Assembly (NCBI GenBank): GCA_965215705.1 | Contig: CBDCEE010000003.1 | Location: forward strand, 1,116,001 to 1,180,000 | Reading direction: 5' to 3' | From: JAAXPZ01 sp965215705 | GTDB taxonomy: Bacteria; Campylobacterota; Campylobacteria; Campylobacterales; Sulfurovaceae | Length of the DNA stretch: 64,000 nt | Part shown: positions 37,001 to 46,238 of the stretch, in pieces | How positions within the stretch are numbered: position 1 is the first letter of the stretch | Layout: each line of letters starts with the position of its first letter | Notes under the pieces: model-generated | Databases searched by the model: none | The model's input: the letters and a program-made list of their open reading frames with translations, nothing else | What the model was told of the DNA's origin: nothing | Translations under genes and position numbers: made by a program

Positions 37001-40000
37001 TTGGATAGAGAGAGTGTGTTCAGGGGTGTTCCCCTCTCCTAGAGGGCTACTGTCCTGCACATGCTTGACCAGTGCAGCAACAGCTGTACCTTGAGGGGTA
37101 CTGTCCTGTATATGTTTTGTGATGGCTGGCGTCTCTGTCTGAGCAGGTTGTGCCTGAGGTGTTTCTCCTACCCCTGCTCTAATATTACTGGCTTTAGCAG
37201 TCTCATCATAGGTGGCTGTCTCATCCTTTTTCATCTGCCAGAGGTGACCACCTTGGAAGAGTCCTGACTTTTCACGGATATGCTGCGTAGTAGTGGATTC
37301 CATGCCTGCTTGAATGGTGACCTTGTCATCTGCTATGAGGTGGATGTTACCATTGGTAGTGGTCAGGTCTGTGGCAGTGAGAGTCACATTCTCTCCCTTG
37401 ACCACGATCTGGTTCTGGGCTTTGGTGGCAGAGTCAGCCAGCTTGGTCTCACTCAGTGCATCCACACTACGAGAACTAAAGAGCCCACCGAGGAAGGAGC
37501 TGGTCTCCTCATGGAAAGAGGCATTGGTATAGGATGTGGCAGTGAAGTCTACATCCCCCCTCTTGGAGCTGATGCTTGCTGCATTGCTCGCTGTGATCTG
37601 TGCAGACTCCAGTCCTACGCCCTCTTTGCCCTCGATAACCACTGTGGCTGTATCGATGGTGGTGCCTTTGACTGACTGGGCGAGGGTCATATCGGTACTG
37701 GAGCTACTAGAGAGGAAACCACTGTCCTCAAAGTGACTGCTGTCAAACTTGCTATCGACCACCGCAGTGAGGTTGACACGGTTGTTGGCATTGATAAGCG
37801 TATTGGCGGCTTTGATATTGGCGGCTTCCAGGTTAGCGTTGTTGCCTGCGTCTATATTGAGTAGTCCACCTGCTTGGATATTCGACTGGGTATGTGTGAC
37901 ACTGTTGCCTTTGATAAAGCCATTGCTGAACTGATAATCATGGCTTCGCTTGTCCTGAATGGTTTTGATAGTGACATCATTGCCAGCAACCAGAGCGACA
38001 CTTTCTTTGGAGGTAAGATCAGCTCCAATGTTTTTGATATCATGCCCTGCATCCAGACGCATACCGCCTTTGGTGGCTGTGATAGTAGCGGTCTTATCGG
38101 TAAAGGTATAGTGCTCTGTCCCTACAGCGTGTGTGAGGTCGATGCCTCTGGTGAGGGTCTGGTTGACGATATCCCCTTCACGGCTGCTGAGGACTACAGA
38201 GCCGCCCTTGATGGCGCCAGAGAGGTTTTTGATATCGCCTACAGTGGCGATATTCATATTGCCACCTGCGTTGATCTCTCCTCTGGCATTGGTCATGGTA
38301 CCTGCACGCAAGGTCATGTCACTGCGTGTGGTCATAGAGCCGCTATTGTTGAGACCGTTGGTAACGGTCATATCCATGCTGTTGGCATGGATATTAGCAC
38401 CGCTTGGTTTATCATACTGGTGGGCGAGGTAGAGGACAGGGACGAGTACCTTTTGCCCTCCTACTTCACGCTCTACGAGCCAGACGATATCCTCTTTGAG
38501 CAGTTTGAGCTGCTTTTGCGTAGGCTCTACACCTATTTGGAGGTCTATCCCGTTGGCATAGTTGACACCATTGTCCATGAGGGATTGGTACTGGGCTGTA
38601 TCGTTGGTCTCTCCCCCGATAAAGCGTTGACCTGTCAGTGCGATGATCGCATCACGGATCAGCTGGGTCTCATACATCGCATCACCCAAACGTCTGATCT
38701 GATCCTCACCATCATAGCCTAGACGATCGAGCATATACTGAGAGCTTACATAGTTGTTGTAGTCTGTATACTCAGGGTGGGTCTCGATGAGTGGGCCCGC
38801 TGGGTCTGGGTTGTTGACATAGAGTCCATAAGGGTTGTCTGGCAATGTGATCTGCTCAGGGCTTGGCTCATAGACTATGGGTGTAGGGGCTAGTGGCAAT
38901 GGCTCTACTGCTGGAGGTGTAGCGGTCTGTACTGTATCTACCTCTGTGGTCTGGGTATCTACGGTTTGACCTTCGGCTAAGGTACCTCCATGGTTCTCTA
39001 CGCCGTCTTGGGTATCATTGGTGACGGTGTGGTTTTGTGTGGTGGTGGTATCTTGTGTGACGGTGGTATCTGTGCTGGTGTGGGCTTCCTGACCAGCTGT
39101 GGTGGTCTCAGTCTCAGTATCTGGCAGTGGCTCTGTCCAAGCAGGGGCATCGACATTAGTATGCTCCTGGATATCACCGTTGTTGAGGGTATTGATGGTG
39201 CCTGTGATGGTGCCACCTGCCAGGATCTGGGAGGTGCCACCGACTTGAATGGTGCCTACAGTGGCGGTGGCATAATTGGAATTTAACCAAGCTCTATTGT
39301 TATGTGTCCAGCCAGGGTTTTGTCTGTGCCAAGCTATACTATGTGTTACCTGCGTTACATTTAAGTCTATCCTCGTTGGTGTATTGTCTAAATGACCTAC
39401 ATCTGCTACAATATTGTTAGTCGCACTCACTATTGCATCTTGGTTTTTCAAATTATCTATGTTTAATACCATATTTCGACCAGAAGTCAAAAATGAACTT
39501 CTTACTCTTGATGTATCCATAACTGATGACTCAAATTCAACCCATCGAACACTACCACTATATTTTGTTGGTTGATTATTGTTTAAACTAAAAACCGTAT
39601 CATATAAACCTTTGTCATTAAGCCACTGATTCCTTAAGTATTCACTTCGAGTATAACTATGATAATTTTCATTCCAATAGCCATCATATGTTCTACTGCT
39701 TATCCACGCCTCCATCTCCGCTTGTGTCATATTCTGTTCGGCAATGGTATTGTAATAATAGACTAGATAGTCGATATCCACCGATCCAATATTTTCCAAC
39801 GTCACCGCCGAGATATTCATATCTCGGCCACTCTCTATTCTAGAGACTAAATTTTCGATTCTTGTGGTTTTGTCTCCAGCGGCATTTCTAGCGATGGTGA
39901 GGTCTTGACCTGCATAGATAACAGCATTGCTGTCATACACTGTTTCCCAATGCAGACAACCAAATATTGTATCAAATGTACACTCTCTATGTGACAGTGG

Positions 40001-43000
40001 TTTATTTCTCAATAGATCAGCAATATAAAGATGCATATCCCTACTAGAAAAGAGTGTATTGTAGTTATAGAGCTTATGACTCTCTATCGTGAGGTCTCTG
40101 CCTGCTGCGATACCTCCTGTGTTGGTCACGTTCTGGGCAGAGATATTGAGACCCCACTTAGAGGTCAAAAAGCCTGAGTTGTTCAGATCCCCTGTGAGTG
40201 TGAGGGTACTGTACCCACTACCTTTGATCGTGGCATTGGTATCATGCAGGTTGTTATTGAGATTATTGGCTTTGATGTTGAGTGTACCGTTGGCAGTGAT
40301 ATGGGCTTCATTGTTCAGATCCCCCTGCACGGTGATGTTGGTCTCTCCGCCATAGATGTTGTTAGAGGTGATCTCTCCATGGTTGGTGAGCCCTCCATCA
40401 AAGCGTAGATCCATGGAGTTCAGCGAGAGGAACTGTGTACCTGCATCAATCGTAGCGATATTGCTGCTCACTGCCAGATGCTCTCCTGCAAAGAATCGAC
40501 TGTTCTCTATCTGCATATGGTGAGAGGTGACATCCAGGGTATTGCCCGCTTCGATGTCTCCGTTTCTGGTATTCAGGCTTTGTGCCGTGACTAGTAGATC
40601 ACCATTGGCAGAGAGTAGCCCATGATGGTTATTGAGTGTGCCACTGGTATGGATGGTGAGGGTACCACCCGCAGAAGTAAGGTTACTGTCTGCATTGTCC
40701 AGTGTCTGGGTCTGGATCACAGCATTGGCAGAGGTGATACTGCTGCGATGACGATTGGTGATATGCTCTGCTGTGATCTGGGCATGCTGTTGTGCATAGA
40801 GTGAGGCGTTGTCTAGATGTAGCGTATCTGTGGTCACGGTGAGATTGCCATCTGTGATGAGGCGTGACCCCTCTGTCACATCTAGCCTGTCACTGTTATC
40901 AAGCACTATCCCATTTACCCCATAGAGGGTACTGTTCCCCTCCATGATGTGGGTTTGACTGTTGACACCCAGACTGTTATATCCGATCCAAAGACTCTGG
41001 TCCTGGCGTAGGGTATGGGTGACGGTGACATTGAGATCCTTTCCTGCCACAAACTGACCATCACTATGTGCCAAACTGCCTGCATCAATCAGTATCGTAC
41101 TGCCTGCGATAATATCCGTACCACTTGCTTGGAGGTGCTGAGGGGTCGTAAGTGTAACCTCTGTACCCTTCAGCGTACTTCCAGAGAGATCTACCTCTTC
41201 TGATGCCTCTACTTTGAGGGTGGTGGCTGCTTGTATATAGCTGTTTGTCGCATCTAGAGAAGTACTTTGAAGCATCATACCCATATGCGCACTATAGAGG
41301 GTAGAGCCATTTAGATTGGTGTCCTTGGCAGTCACATTCAGTGCAGCATTGGCGATCAATGCAGACTCTGTGAGCCTCACATCCCCACTGGCAATCAGAT
41401 CCAGGCTGCCTGTAGACTGAATGGTTGCATTATTAGCATTGACTGTCACGGTATGAATCTCTACCCCATCTCCCGAGATGGTTCCATTGTCTCCATCTAG
41501 TGCTGTGATATCTAGAGAAACTGTATCAGCAGAACCAATAAAACCATTTTCATTAGTCAGTGTATGTGAGGTGACGGTGGTACCACTGCCGCTATAGAGA
41601 CTCCCTTGGGTATTGTTCAGATCTCCTGTGGCTATAACCGTGAGTGCCTGGTTGGACTTAATGCGTCCTTGGGTGTTATTCATTGTGTCTGTATGGAGTG
41701 TGACATTCGCAGTACCCTGTATGGTGCCTTGGGTATTGTCCAGTGTCTGTGTAGTGATCTCTACAGTATCTGCAAGCAGCGTACTTCCACTGTTATTCAA
41801 GCTGTTTGCCTGTATTTGGGTATGCCCAGCACTTTGCATGGTGGCATTGTCACTATGGTCAAAGGTGGCTGTGGTGACAGTGATATCTCCTCCACTGGTA
41901 AGCAGGCTATCATGGCTTTGGCTCAGCGTATCTGTAGCCTCTATTGTCACATCCCCTACGGCTTGGATGGTAGAACCATCTGCCTGCATAGTCGTACTAT
42001 CGATGGAGAGTGTATCATAGGAGAGGATATTTGCCTTATTGGCAGTGAGTGCTTTGGTACTCACTGTGGTACCATTACCCTCTACATAGCCTTTGCTTAC
42101 ATCCATACTCTCTGTAGCTATGACATGCAGCTTACCTTTGGCAATGAGGCTTCCCTCTGCTCCTGAGAAATCTTTGGTGGTGATGCTGAGATTTTCTCCT
42201 GCATAGAGTGTGCCTTGGGTGTTGGTCAGGGTCTGGTTGATAACCAGTGTATTGTCTGCTTTAGCAATGATGGTACCCTGAGTGTTATCTAGACTCTGGG
42301 ATACCACACTGCTACTACCCGCACTATAGATCAAGCCACTGTTTTGCATCGCTGGGGTTACAATAGTTACTTGATCAGCCTTGATATTTCCAGTATTGCT
42401 AAGGCTTTGGGTGGCATTGACCTCTATGTTATCCCCGATAAGTTCTGCCTGAGCATTATTGACAAATACTTTGGTATCCAAGATCACACCATCTGCACCA
42501 TAGAGTACCCCATGGTTATCGATCTTTGTTGCTACACCCAAATGAAGCAGTCCAGAATCAAGTACCTCAAACTGCTCATCCACCCCAGCCGCAAGCAATC
42601 CATAGTTATACAATGTGTCACTTTTGATCCAGACATCAGTCACTGCCCCACTATTGCCATGGAGTGTGATGGAGGTGAGTGCACCTAAATCAAGATGCTT
42701 GGCGTGTACCCCTTGATTAACCCGGATAGAGGCAGTATGGCTTCGGATACGTGCATGATTTTTAACCCTCACTTTACCCAAAATGATCTTTCCATCACTG
42801 CTGATCTGTAGACTGTCTTGTGCCAGAATCTCGGAGGGGAGGTTCACTCCTACACCTTTTTGTGTACCGATCAGTCGTATCTTGTTGGCATAGATACCTC
42901 CTAGTGCTGTAGAGTCGATACTAAAGGCAGGTCTGGATTTTCCACTACTGTCTTTGACCGTCACTTTACCATTGGCATCGATATGATTGATACCCATGAC

Positions 43001-43642
43001 CACATCTACACTGTTACCATGTAGCTTGGCATTGAGCTTGAGTGCTTTGGTATAGAGCTTGAGCTCTCTTGTACTTGTGGCATCCAGCCCTTTACCGTCA
43101 ATGAGGATATCCCCACGCTCCACCTCATAGGTAGGACGACCGTTGTCAAACCCTACTTTACCCGTGGTGAGTGTGGCGCTAGGGATATTGATGAAGCCCC
43201 CTCCATTGACAGTGATACCATTTGGATTGGCAACAATCACATCTGCACTCTGCCCTGCAACCTCCATCTGTCCATCCAGATGAGAACGGTTGGTACCTGA
43301 GACCTCATTAAGGATCAGTGAAGCCGAACCATTTCTCACATTACGGTTGCCCCCTATATACCCTGCCGTCTTGGTCTGTGTTTCTACACCAGAGTTGTTA
43401 AGGATCAATCCCTGAGTAGGGACATTAAACTCAATATAGGTATTATGAGAAACCCCATGTCCATTGGGGGTATTGATATTGACTATAGGCACCCCACTAC
43501 GAGAGGTATCGGTAAAAGTATTCCCTGAACGTGTTGTATCGACCTTGACCCCACCTGCAGCTACTATGATAGGTTGAAAAATAAAAAATGCAGAGATCAG
43601 CAGAGAGAGGGTTTGTTTTTTTCTGTCGAAGGAAGTAAACAT
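34028..43642 (-). CDS. cdiA: CdiA/FhaB-like two-partner-secretion exoprotein with C-terminal toxin region
   Basis: At 3204 residues this is the largest gene of the window. After a signal peptide (SLLISAFFIFQPIIVAAG) comes the TPS secretion domain (about 30-280) with ILNNSG, the NPNGI motif and VNGGGFIN. Hundreds of residues of beta-helical repeats follow (FHA-1-like, about 290-1220), then an AT-rich non-repetitive Tyr/Trp/Asn-rich block (about 1225-1460) in the position of the CdiA receptor-binding domain, a Thr/Pro-rich spacer and YGLYVNNPDPAGP region, and further haemagglutinin repeats (FHA-2-like). The pretoxin part has GAIAGGGTGASVG and YNRQLHQDEIKWI. The variable C-terminus (about 3095-3204; GGTRYINPN, VRVMPANPNSP, PEAHIPVDDF) resembles toxin tails of polymorphic systems; its activity is not assigned. 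Encoded as transposon cargo between cdiB and the immunity gene. Confidence 0.9.
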   Translation of the reverse strand: MFTSFDRKKQTLSLLISAFFIFQPIIVAAGGVKVDTTRSGNTFTDTSRSGVPIVNINTPNGHGVSHNTYIEFNVPTQGLILNNSGVETQTKTAGYIGGNRNVRNGSASLILNEVSGTNRSHLDGQMEVAGQSADVIVANPNGITVNGGGFINIPSATLTTGKVGFDNGRPTYEVERGDILIDGKGLDATSTRELKLYTKALKLNAKLHGNSVDVVMGINHIDANGKVTVKDSSGKSRPAFSIDSTALGGIYANKIRLIGTQKGVGVNLPSEILAQDSLQISSDGKIILGKVRVKNHARIRSHTASIRVNQGVHAKHLDLGALTSITLHGNSGAVTDVWIKSDTLYNYGLLAAGVDEQFEVLDSGLLHLGVATKIDNHGVLYGADGVILDTKVFVNNAQAELIGDNIEVNATQSLSNTGNIKADQVTIVTPAMQNSGLIYSAGSSSVVSQSLDNTQGTIIAKADNTLVINQTLTNTQGTLYAGENLSITTKDFSGAEGSLIAKGKLHVIATESMDVSKGYVEGNGTTVSTKALTANKANILSYDTLSIDSTTMQADGSTIQAVGDVTIEATDTLSQSHDSLLTSGGDITVTTATFDHSDNATMQSAGHTQIQANSLNNSGSTLLADTVEITTQTLDNTQGTIQGTANVTLHTDTMNNTQGRIKSNQALTVIATGDLNNTQGSLYSGSGTTVTSHTLTNENGFIGSADTVSLDITALDGDNGTISGDGVEIHTVTVNANNATIQSTGSLDLIASGDVRLTESALIANAALNVTAKDTNLNGSTLYSAHMGMMLQSTSLDATNSYIQAATTLKVEASEEVDLSGSTLKGTEVTLTTPQHLQASGTDIIAGSTILIDAGSLAHSDGQFVAGKDLNVTVTHTLRQDQSLWIGYNSLGVNSQTHIMEGNSTLYGVNGIVLDNSDRLDVTEGSRLITDGNLTVTTDTLHLDNASLYAQQHAQITAEHITNRHRSSITSANAVIQTQTLDNADSNLTSAGGTLTIHTSGTLNNHHGLLSANGDLLVTAQSLNTRNGDIEAGNTLDVTSHHMQIENSRFFAGEHLAVSSNIATIDAGTQFLSLNSMDLRFDGGLTNHGEITSNNIYGGETNITVQGDLNNEAHITANGTLNIKANNLNNNLHDTNATIKGSGYSTLTLTGDLNNSGFLTSKWGLNISAQNVTNTGGIAAGRDLTIESHKLYNYNTLFSSRDMHLYIADLLRNKPLSHRECTFDTIFGCLHWETVYDSNAVIYAGQDLTIARNAAGDKTTRIENLVSRIESGRDMNISAVTLENIGSVDIDYLVYYYNTIAEQNMTQAEMEAWISSRTYDGYWNENYHSYTRSEYLRNQWLNDKGLYDTVFSLNNNQPTKYSGSVRWVEFESSVMDTSRVRSSFLTSGRNMVLNIDNLKNQDAIVSATNNIVADVGHLDNTPTRIDLNVTQVTHSIAWHRQNPGWTHNNRAWLNSNYATATVGTIQVGGTSQILAGGTITGTINTLNNGDIQEHTNVDAPAWTEPLPDTETETTTAGQEAHTSTDTTVTQDTTTTQNHTVTNDTQDGVENHGGTLAEGQTVDTQTTEVDTVQTATPPAVEPLPLAPTPIVYEPSPEQITLPDNPYGLYVNNPDPAGPLIETHPEYTDYNNYVSSQYMLDRLGYDGEDQIRRLGDAMYETQLIRDAIIALTGQRFIGGETNDTAQYQSLMDNGVNYANGIDLQIGVEPTQKQLKLLKEDIVWLVEREVGGQKVLVPVLYLAHQYDKPSGANIHANSMDMTVTNGLNNSGSMTTRSDMTLRAGTMTNARGEINAGGNMNIATVGDIKNLSGAIKGGSVVLSSREGDIVNQTLTRGIDLTHAVGTEHYTFTDKTATITATKGGMRLDAGHDIKNIGADLTSKESVALVAGNDVTIKTIQDKRSHDYQFSNGFIKGNSVTHTQSNIQAGGLLNIDAGNNANLEAANIKAANTLINANNRVNLTAVVDSKFDSSHFEDSGFLSSSSSTDMTLAQSVKGTTIDTATVVIEGKEGVGLESAQITASNAASISSKRGDVDFTATSYTNASFHEETSSFLGGLFSSRSVDALSETKLADSATKAQNQIVVKGENVTLTATDLTTTNGNIHLIADDKVTIQAGMESTTTQHIREKSGLFQGGHLWQMKKDETATYDETAKASNIRAGVGETPQAQPAQTETPAITKHIQDSTPQGTAVAALVKHVQDSSPLGEGNTPEHTLSIQKSDGKIAAQSKPPKTERAEGDTTVSQPTGSVIIDAGSAEVIGSTIQAADHILVDTDVGSITVTEAKEQHGLKEVHEELNIDLTLGVKTGNGGVGITVASATYDKEELDEQSTTSASSSLQAGGTVQLTSVEDIKIQGSDIAAGGDVTLDAQGDVSITEATDSMHSTTDETHIKAELSIGVQNQVATAATAAKGLSDATKALQRANRALSKYKEKLAQYKEDYEAGIISPEDYQEAKDDLKYYQLNVAMAVKNEVSAGKNAASAAQGLAASGATAGFTGGVTLDVEGSKTHSTAEATSSTASHIVAGNDITIKTGKTQADGTRDTTGTTTTIQGSHLDAGNTLTVDTGDLALAASRDTTRSNSSTTSMSASVTFGTGGVTGGSVGGGFSKDRSKGTTYTNSTLNAATINLNTSGDASIRGANLHTTEATNLNIGGDLEVASLQDRNSHNSVGIDASVGFSTDTNKQGEKTGQTTTASANYHNSNGNYIAVTDQTSITSDGKVNINTKGNTHLAGALIEGEEATSITTGTLTTEDIHNRADYNAMSVGATLTHSTSPDKAKENGLKPNIGLPQDVDKSSTTHTAIAANTQITITDKDNQTQDTEHASYTMTEINTEVLDIRAGISKDLSKDGFKAVGDLAMKEGWEDGSAEKTPAHAAMGAVVAAVGNGDALGGALGAGAAEAARPATANANDATQQSVSALVGAIAGGGTGASVGLDGEKYNRQLHQDEIKWIENHAGDFADITGISPEDAERLLRMAALSKVDSATYAAMLVAINTSGHFTKEQIAYAQNYLMKESKGEAFVNKFAGGRKEQLFTTSNAVEWYSSYDPGKSGSEQITQTVIDSAIGAGAVKIVTKGGKVLYKVGSKYYNKASDAIKGIGKGVDDALDIRISPLDGTEVLPRISRPAGIPKDWIEIPSNKNGGTRYINPNNTHDSVRVMPANPNSPHPSQQVPYVVRSTPEGFRDGSGNIVKRKDPEAHIPVDDFNFESTP

Positions 43643-43651
43643 ATTTTTTCC

Positions 43652-45322
43652 TTAAAATTGATAGCCGAGATTAAAGCCAAAGAATTTTCGACCATTTGTA
43701 TGGACTTCATCATCTACGATACTAATCTCATTCTTATTAGAGTTGTAGAGAGGACGGGTAACAAAAAGATCTAAAGAAAACCCTTTAGCATTGATACGTA
43801 CACCAGCCGCATTGCCAATGATTTTTCCACCATGACTCTTTTCGTTTCTTTCTACAGCTCCAAAATCAATCGCTATATAGGGAGCAACCGTTCCCCAATC
43901 TGCTTGATAGAGCACAGAGAGTTCATTTCTAATATGGAAGCCTGTATTGCCTGATAGTGAGCCTTCACTTTTAAATCCTCGTACACTGTAGGGACCGCCT
44001 ACACCTATCTGCTGTGAACCAATAATGCCCTTCTTGGCATATTGCCCATGAAAGGTGAAATTATAGGTGGCAGGCAAAGCATCTTTGTGAATGAAGCGTT
44101 TGTTGTAATTAATATCCAATGTCAACTTTTTAAATGTTGGGCTGGTACCTGCCCCGCTTTGGGCATCCAGCCAGTCTAGCCCTTGATGGTAAGTACCAGT
44201 ATAGTATCCATCCCATGTCTGAGAGATAAGTTTATGGGTATATGCTAGCTTAAAAATTGTCAGCGTGCTACTGGAGGTTGCAAGATACTCTCCCGCCAGA
44301 TAGTTATCACTTTTTTTCTTTTCCAGAGATATATCCAAAGTACCATTGTCCTGCTTTCGATGAAAAAGTTTTCTCTCTAGACTGACTTTAAAGCTTTTAC
44401 TTTTACCTTTGGATTCATAGTCCATATTAAGTCCATTGACGATTTGCCTATAATCGAATCTTGAGTAGACCATCTTGAAATAGTTTTTTCCCAAAGGCAA
44501 TCCATAACTGATACTGTACCCATCAGAGTCATTCTCTTCATCCTGCTTATCTGTAGTATTATAACTTAGAGAAAACAGGTCATTGATACCTAGCATATTT
44601 TCCCACTCTAATGAACCACTTAGCTGGTATTTTCCTGACTTTTCCGTACCAAAATTATTGACTCCTAGCGTGCCATGGATAGGGAAACTCACCCGCTCTC
44701 CCTTCATGATGATTTTAGAATAACCTATTTGAGTTCCAGGATTAATTGCCATTTTAGTACGATAAGATTTGAGGCGATTCAGTTGCTCTATGCCTACTTC
44801 CAAATCACGTAGATTGAGATATTGTTCTTGAGGATGAAAAAAGATAAACTGAGTAGAAATCCCCTCTCCTTCCAAGGATTCGATTTTGCCCTCCATGGCT
44901 GAGATTACAAGCGTACCATGGGATAAGTCTTGTGCTTTGAGGTAAGCTCGGGAAGTGACATAGGCTTTTTGGATATAAAGGTTATTGATCTGTTTAATAA
45001 GATTATTGACCTGCACAATACTGTTGCAGCGGTGCCGATAAGGGACAGTGATTGCAGAGAGTTCTCGATCACTTATCAGTGTAATCTCACCGGTATCAAT
45101 CTGCTCTGTTTCTATACAGGCAGTGCTGCCATTGTTCTCTTTTTGTAAAGCCCACTTTCCCATATCTGTATAGATAGGTGCCGCAACTTTCTGTTGACGC
45201 TGCTGTGCTTCATAGATCTTTTTCTGCTCTTGATAGCGCGCCACATCATCGATCTGTTGGGTAATGGGGTCAGCATGTAAGCCCATGATTACAAGCAGTC
45301 CTATCCCTATGGTTTTTTTCAT
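43652..45322 (-). CDS. cdiB: Two-partner-secretion outer-membrane transporter (CdiB/FhaC/ShlB)
   Basis: It exports the adjacent exoprotein through the outer membrane. The 556-residue protein has a signal peptide (MKKTIGIGLLVIMGLHA), a helical N-terminal plug region (RYQEQKKIYEAQQRQQ), two POTRA domains (about 70-215; NLRDLEVGIEQLNRL is the family motif) and a 16-strand beta-barrel with the VRGF motif of the L6 hairpin (GPYSVRGFKSEG) and a C-terminal aromatic residue (GYQF). It is 9 bases upstream of the exoprotein gene. A TATAAT lies about 42 bases before its ATG with a GAGGGGGGA ribosome-binding site, so this is the first gene of the cdiB-cdiA-immunity operon. Confidence 0.93.
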   Translation of the reverse strand: MKKTIGIGLLVIMGLHADPITQQIDDVARYQEQKKIYEAQQRQQKVAAPIYTDMGKWALQKENNGSTACIETEQIDTGEITLISDRELSAITVPYRHRCNSIVQVNNLIKQINNLYIQKAYVTSRAYLKAQDLSHGTLVISAMEGKIESLEGEGISTQFIFFHPQEQYLNLRDLEVGIEQLNRLKSYRTKMAINPGTQIGYSKIIMKGERVSFPIHGTLGVNNFGTEKSGKYQLSGSLEWENMLGINDLFSLSYNTTDKQDEENDSDGYSISYGLPLGKNYFKMVYSRFDYRQIVNGLNMDYESKGKSKSFKVSLERKLFHRKQDNGTLDISLEKKKSDNYLAGEYLATSSSTLTIFKLAYTHKLISQTWDGYYTGTYHQGLDWLDAQSGAGTSPTFKKLTLDINYNKRFIHKDALPATYNFTFHGQYAKKGIIGSQQIGVGGPYSVRGFKSEGSLSGNTGFHIRNELSVLYQADWGTVAPYIAIDFGAVERNEKSHGGKIIGNAAGVRINAKGFSLDLFVTRPLYNSNKNEISIVDDEVHTNGRKFFGFNLGYQF

Positions 45323-45363
45323 ACTACGTGAGTCCCCCCTCGGTAAAACAGTAAAATTTAATG

Positions 45364-45369
45364 ATTATA
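45364..45369 (-). promoter_or_regulatory. Probable -10 element of the CDI operon
   Basis: TATAAT on the minus strand, about 42 bases upstream of the cdiB start, in an AT-rich spacer between cdiB and the element-borne dprA. No clear -35 box. Confidence 0.45.
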
Positions 45370-45467
45370 CCAATGAATATGGATACTTTTGCTTACATTT
45401 GCAACTTTGTACTGTTATATCATAGAAAAATCTTAAAAATACCCACAATTTATGAAGCATATTCATT

Positions 45468-46238
45468 TTAACAAACAAAAACCAACCCATTCTCTACCCT
45501 AATTGAGCCCTCTAACTCAGCAGTATAGACATCACTACCAAACTTTTCAACAGCTTCATCCAAAGTAGGGTTTTTTATACAAAACGCCAAAAACGGATCA
45601 TCTGTGACTTTGGCAATCGTACCAAATTTAGAAACAAACATATCGATATCATAGATAGGTGTTGCCAGCCCTTTTACTAGCAATTCGTTTGTCCCCTCGC
45701 TCTCTCCAATTCTATGAGGAAAAACATAGACTCTCTTTCCCATAGCCAGTGCATACTCTACACTACGCATACTACCACTATCTCTATCAGCCTCTGCAAC
45801 AATCAAACTGTCTCCTAATGCCACCACAATCTCGTTACGCAATACAAAGCTCCAAGCAGTTGCTTTAAAGCCCTCCTCAAACTGACTCAACGTCAATCCT
45901 TTCTGTTCAATATCTGCAATAAGCTCTTTATTGACAGCAGGATAACGCACATCAATCCCAGATGGCAATACCGCAATGGTATGATCGGCTCCTGCTCCTA
46001 GATGCGCAATGGCATCCACTCCCATGGCAGCACCACTTACAACACATACATTTACTCCTGCCAATTTCTGTGCCAACTGATAGGTTAGATTTCGGGTATA
46101 TTGACTCGGTTTTCTGCTTCCTACTATGGAGAGTTTTACCCTCTGTAGTAAAGCCATATCTCCTCTGCAAGAGAGTTGCTGAGGGTATTTTTTCATACTA
46201 TCAAGTTCGGGGATGTGTGCATGTACTATTTTATGCAT
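45468..46238 (-). CDS. dprA: Complete DprA carried by the transposon
   Basis: The 256-residue protein is full-length relative to the reconstructed host DprA (263 residues) and roughly three quarters identical to it over the Rossmann core: SIVGSRKPSQYTR, CVVSGAAMGVDAIAHLGAG, VLPSGIDVRYPAVN, TAWSFVLRNEIVVALGD, DSGSMRSVEYAL, and the same C-terminal tail (AELEGSIRVENG). The nucleic-acid and dimer motifs appear intact. It is diverged at the place that corresponds to the insertion site in the host gene. Its ATG overlaps the end of the TnsE-like gene by 8 bases, so both should be cotranscribed inward from the right transposon end. It would supply DprA after the host copy is split. Confidence 0.93.
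   Translation of the reverse strand: MHKIVHAHIPELDSMKKYPQQLSCRGDMALLQRVKLSIVGSRKPSQYTRNLTYQLAQKLAGVNVCVVSGAAMGVDAIAHLGAGADHTIAVLPSGIDVRYPAVNKELIADIEQKGLTLSQFEEGFKATAWSFVLRNEIVVALGDSLIVAEADRDSGSMRSVEYALAMGKRVYVFPHRIGESEGTNELLVKGLATPIYDIDMFVSKFGTIAKVTDDPFLAFCIKNPTLDEAVEKFGSDVYTAELEGSIRVENGLVFVC

Noticed and set aside
34188..43300. Many long open frames on the plus strand opposite cdiA (for example 37874-38722)
   Set aside because: They are antisense shadows of a repetitive gene; they lack ribosome-binding sites and sensible protein composition.
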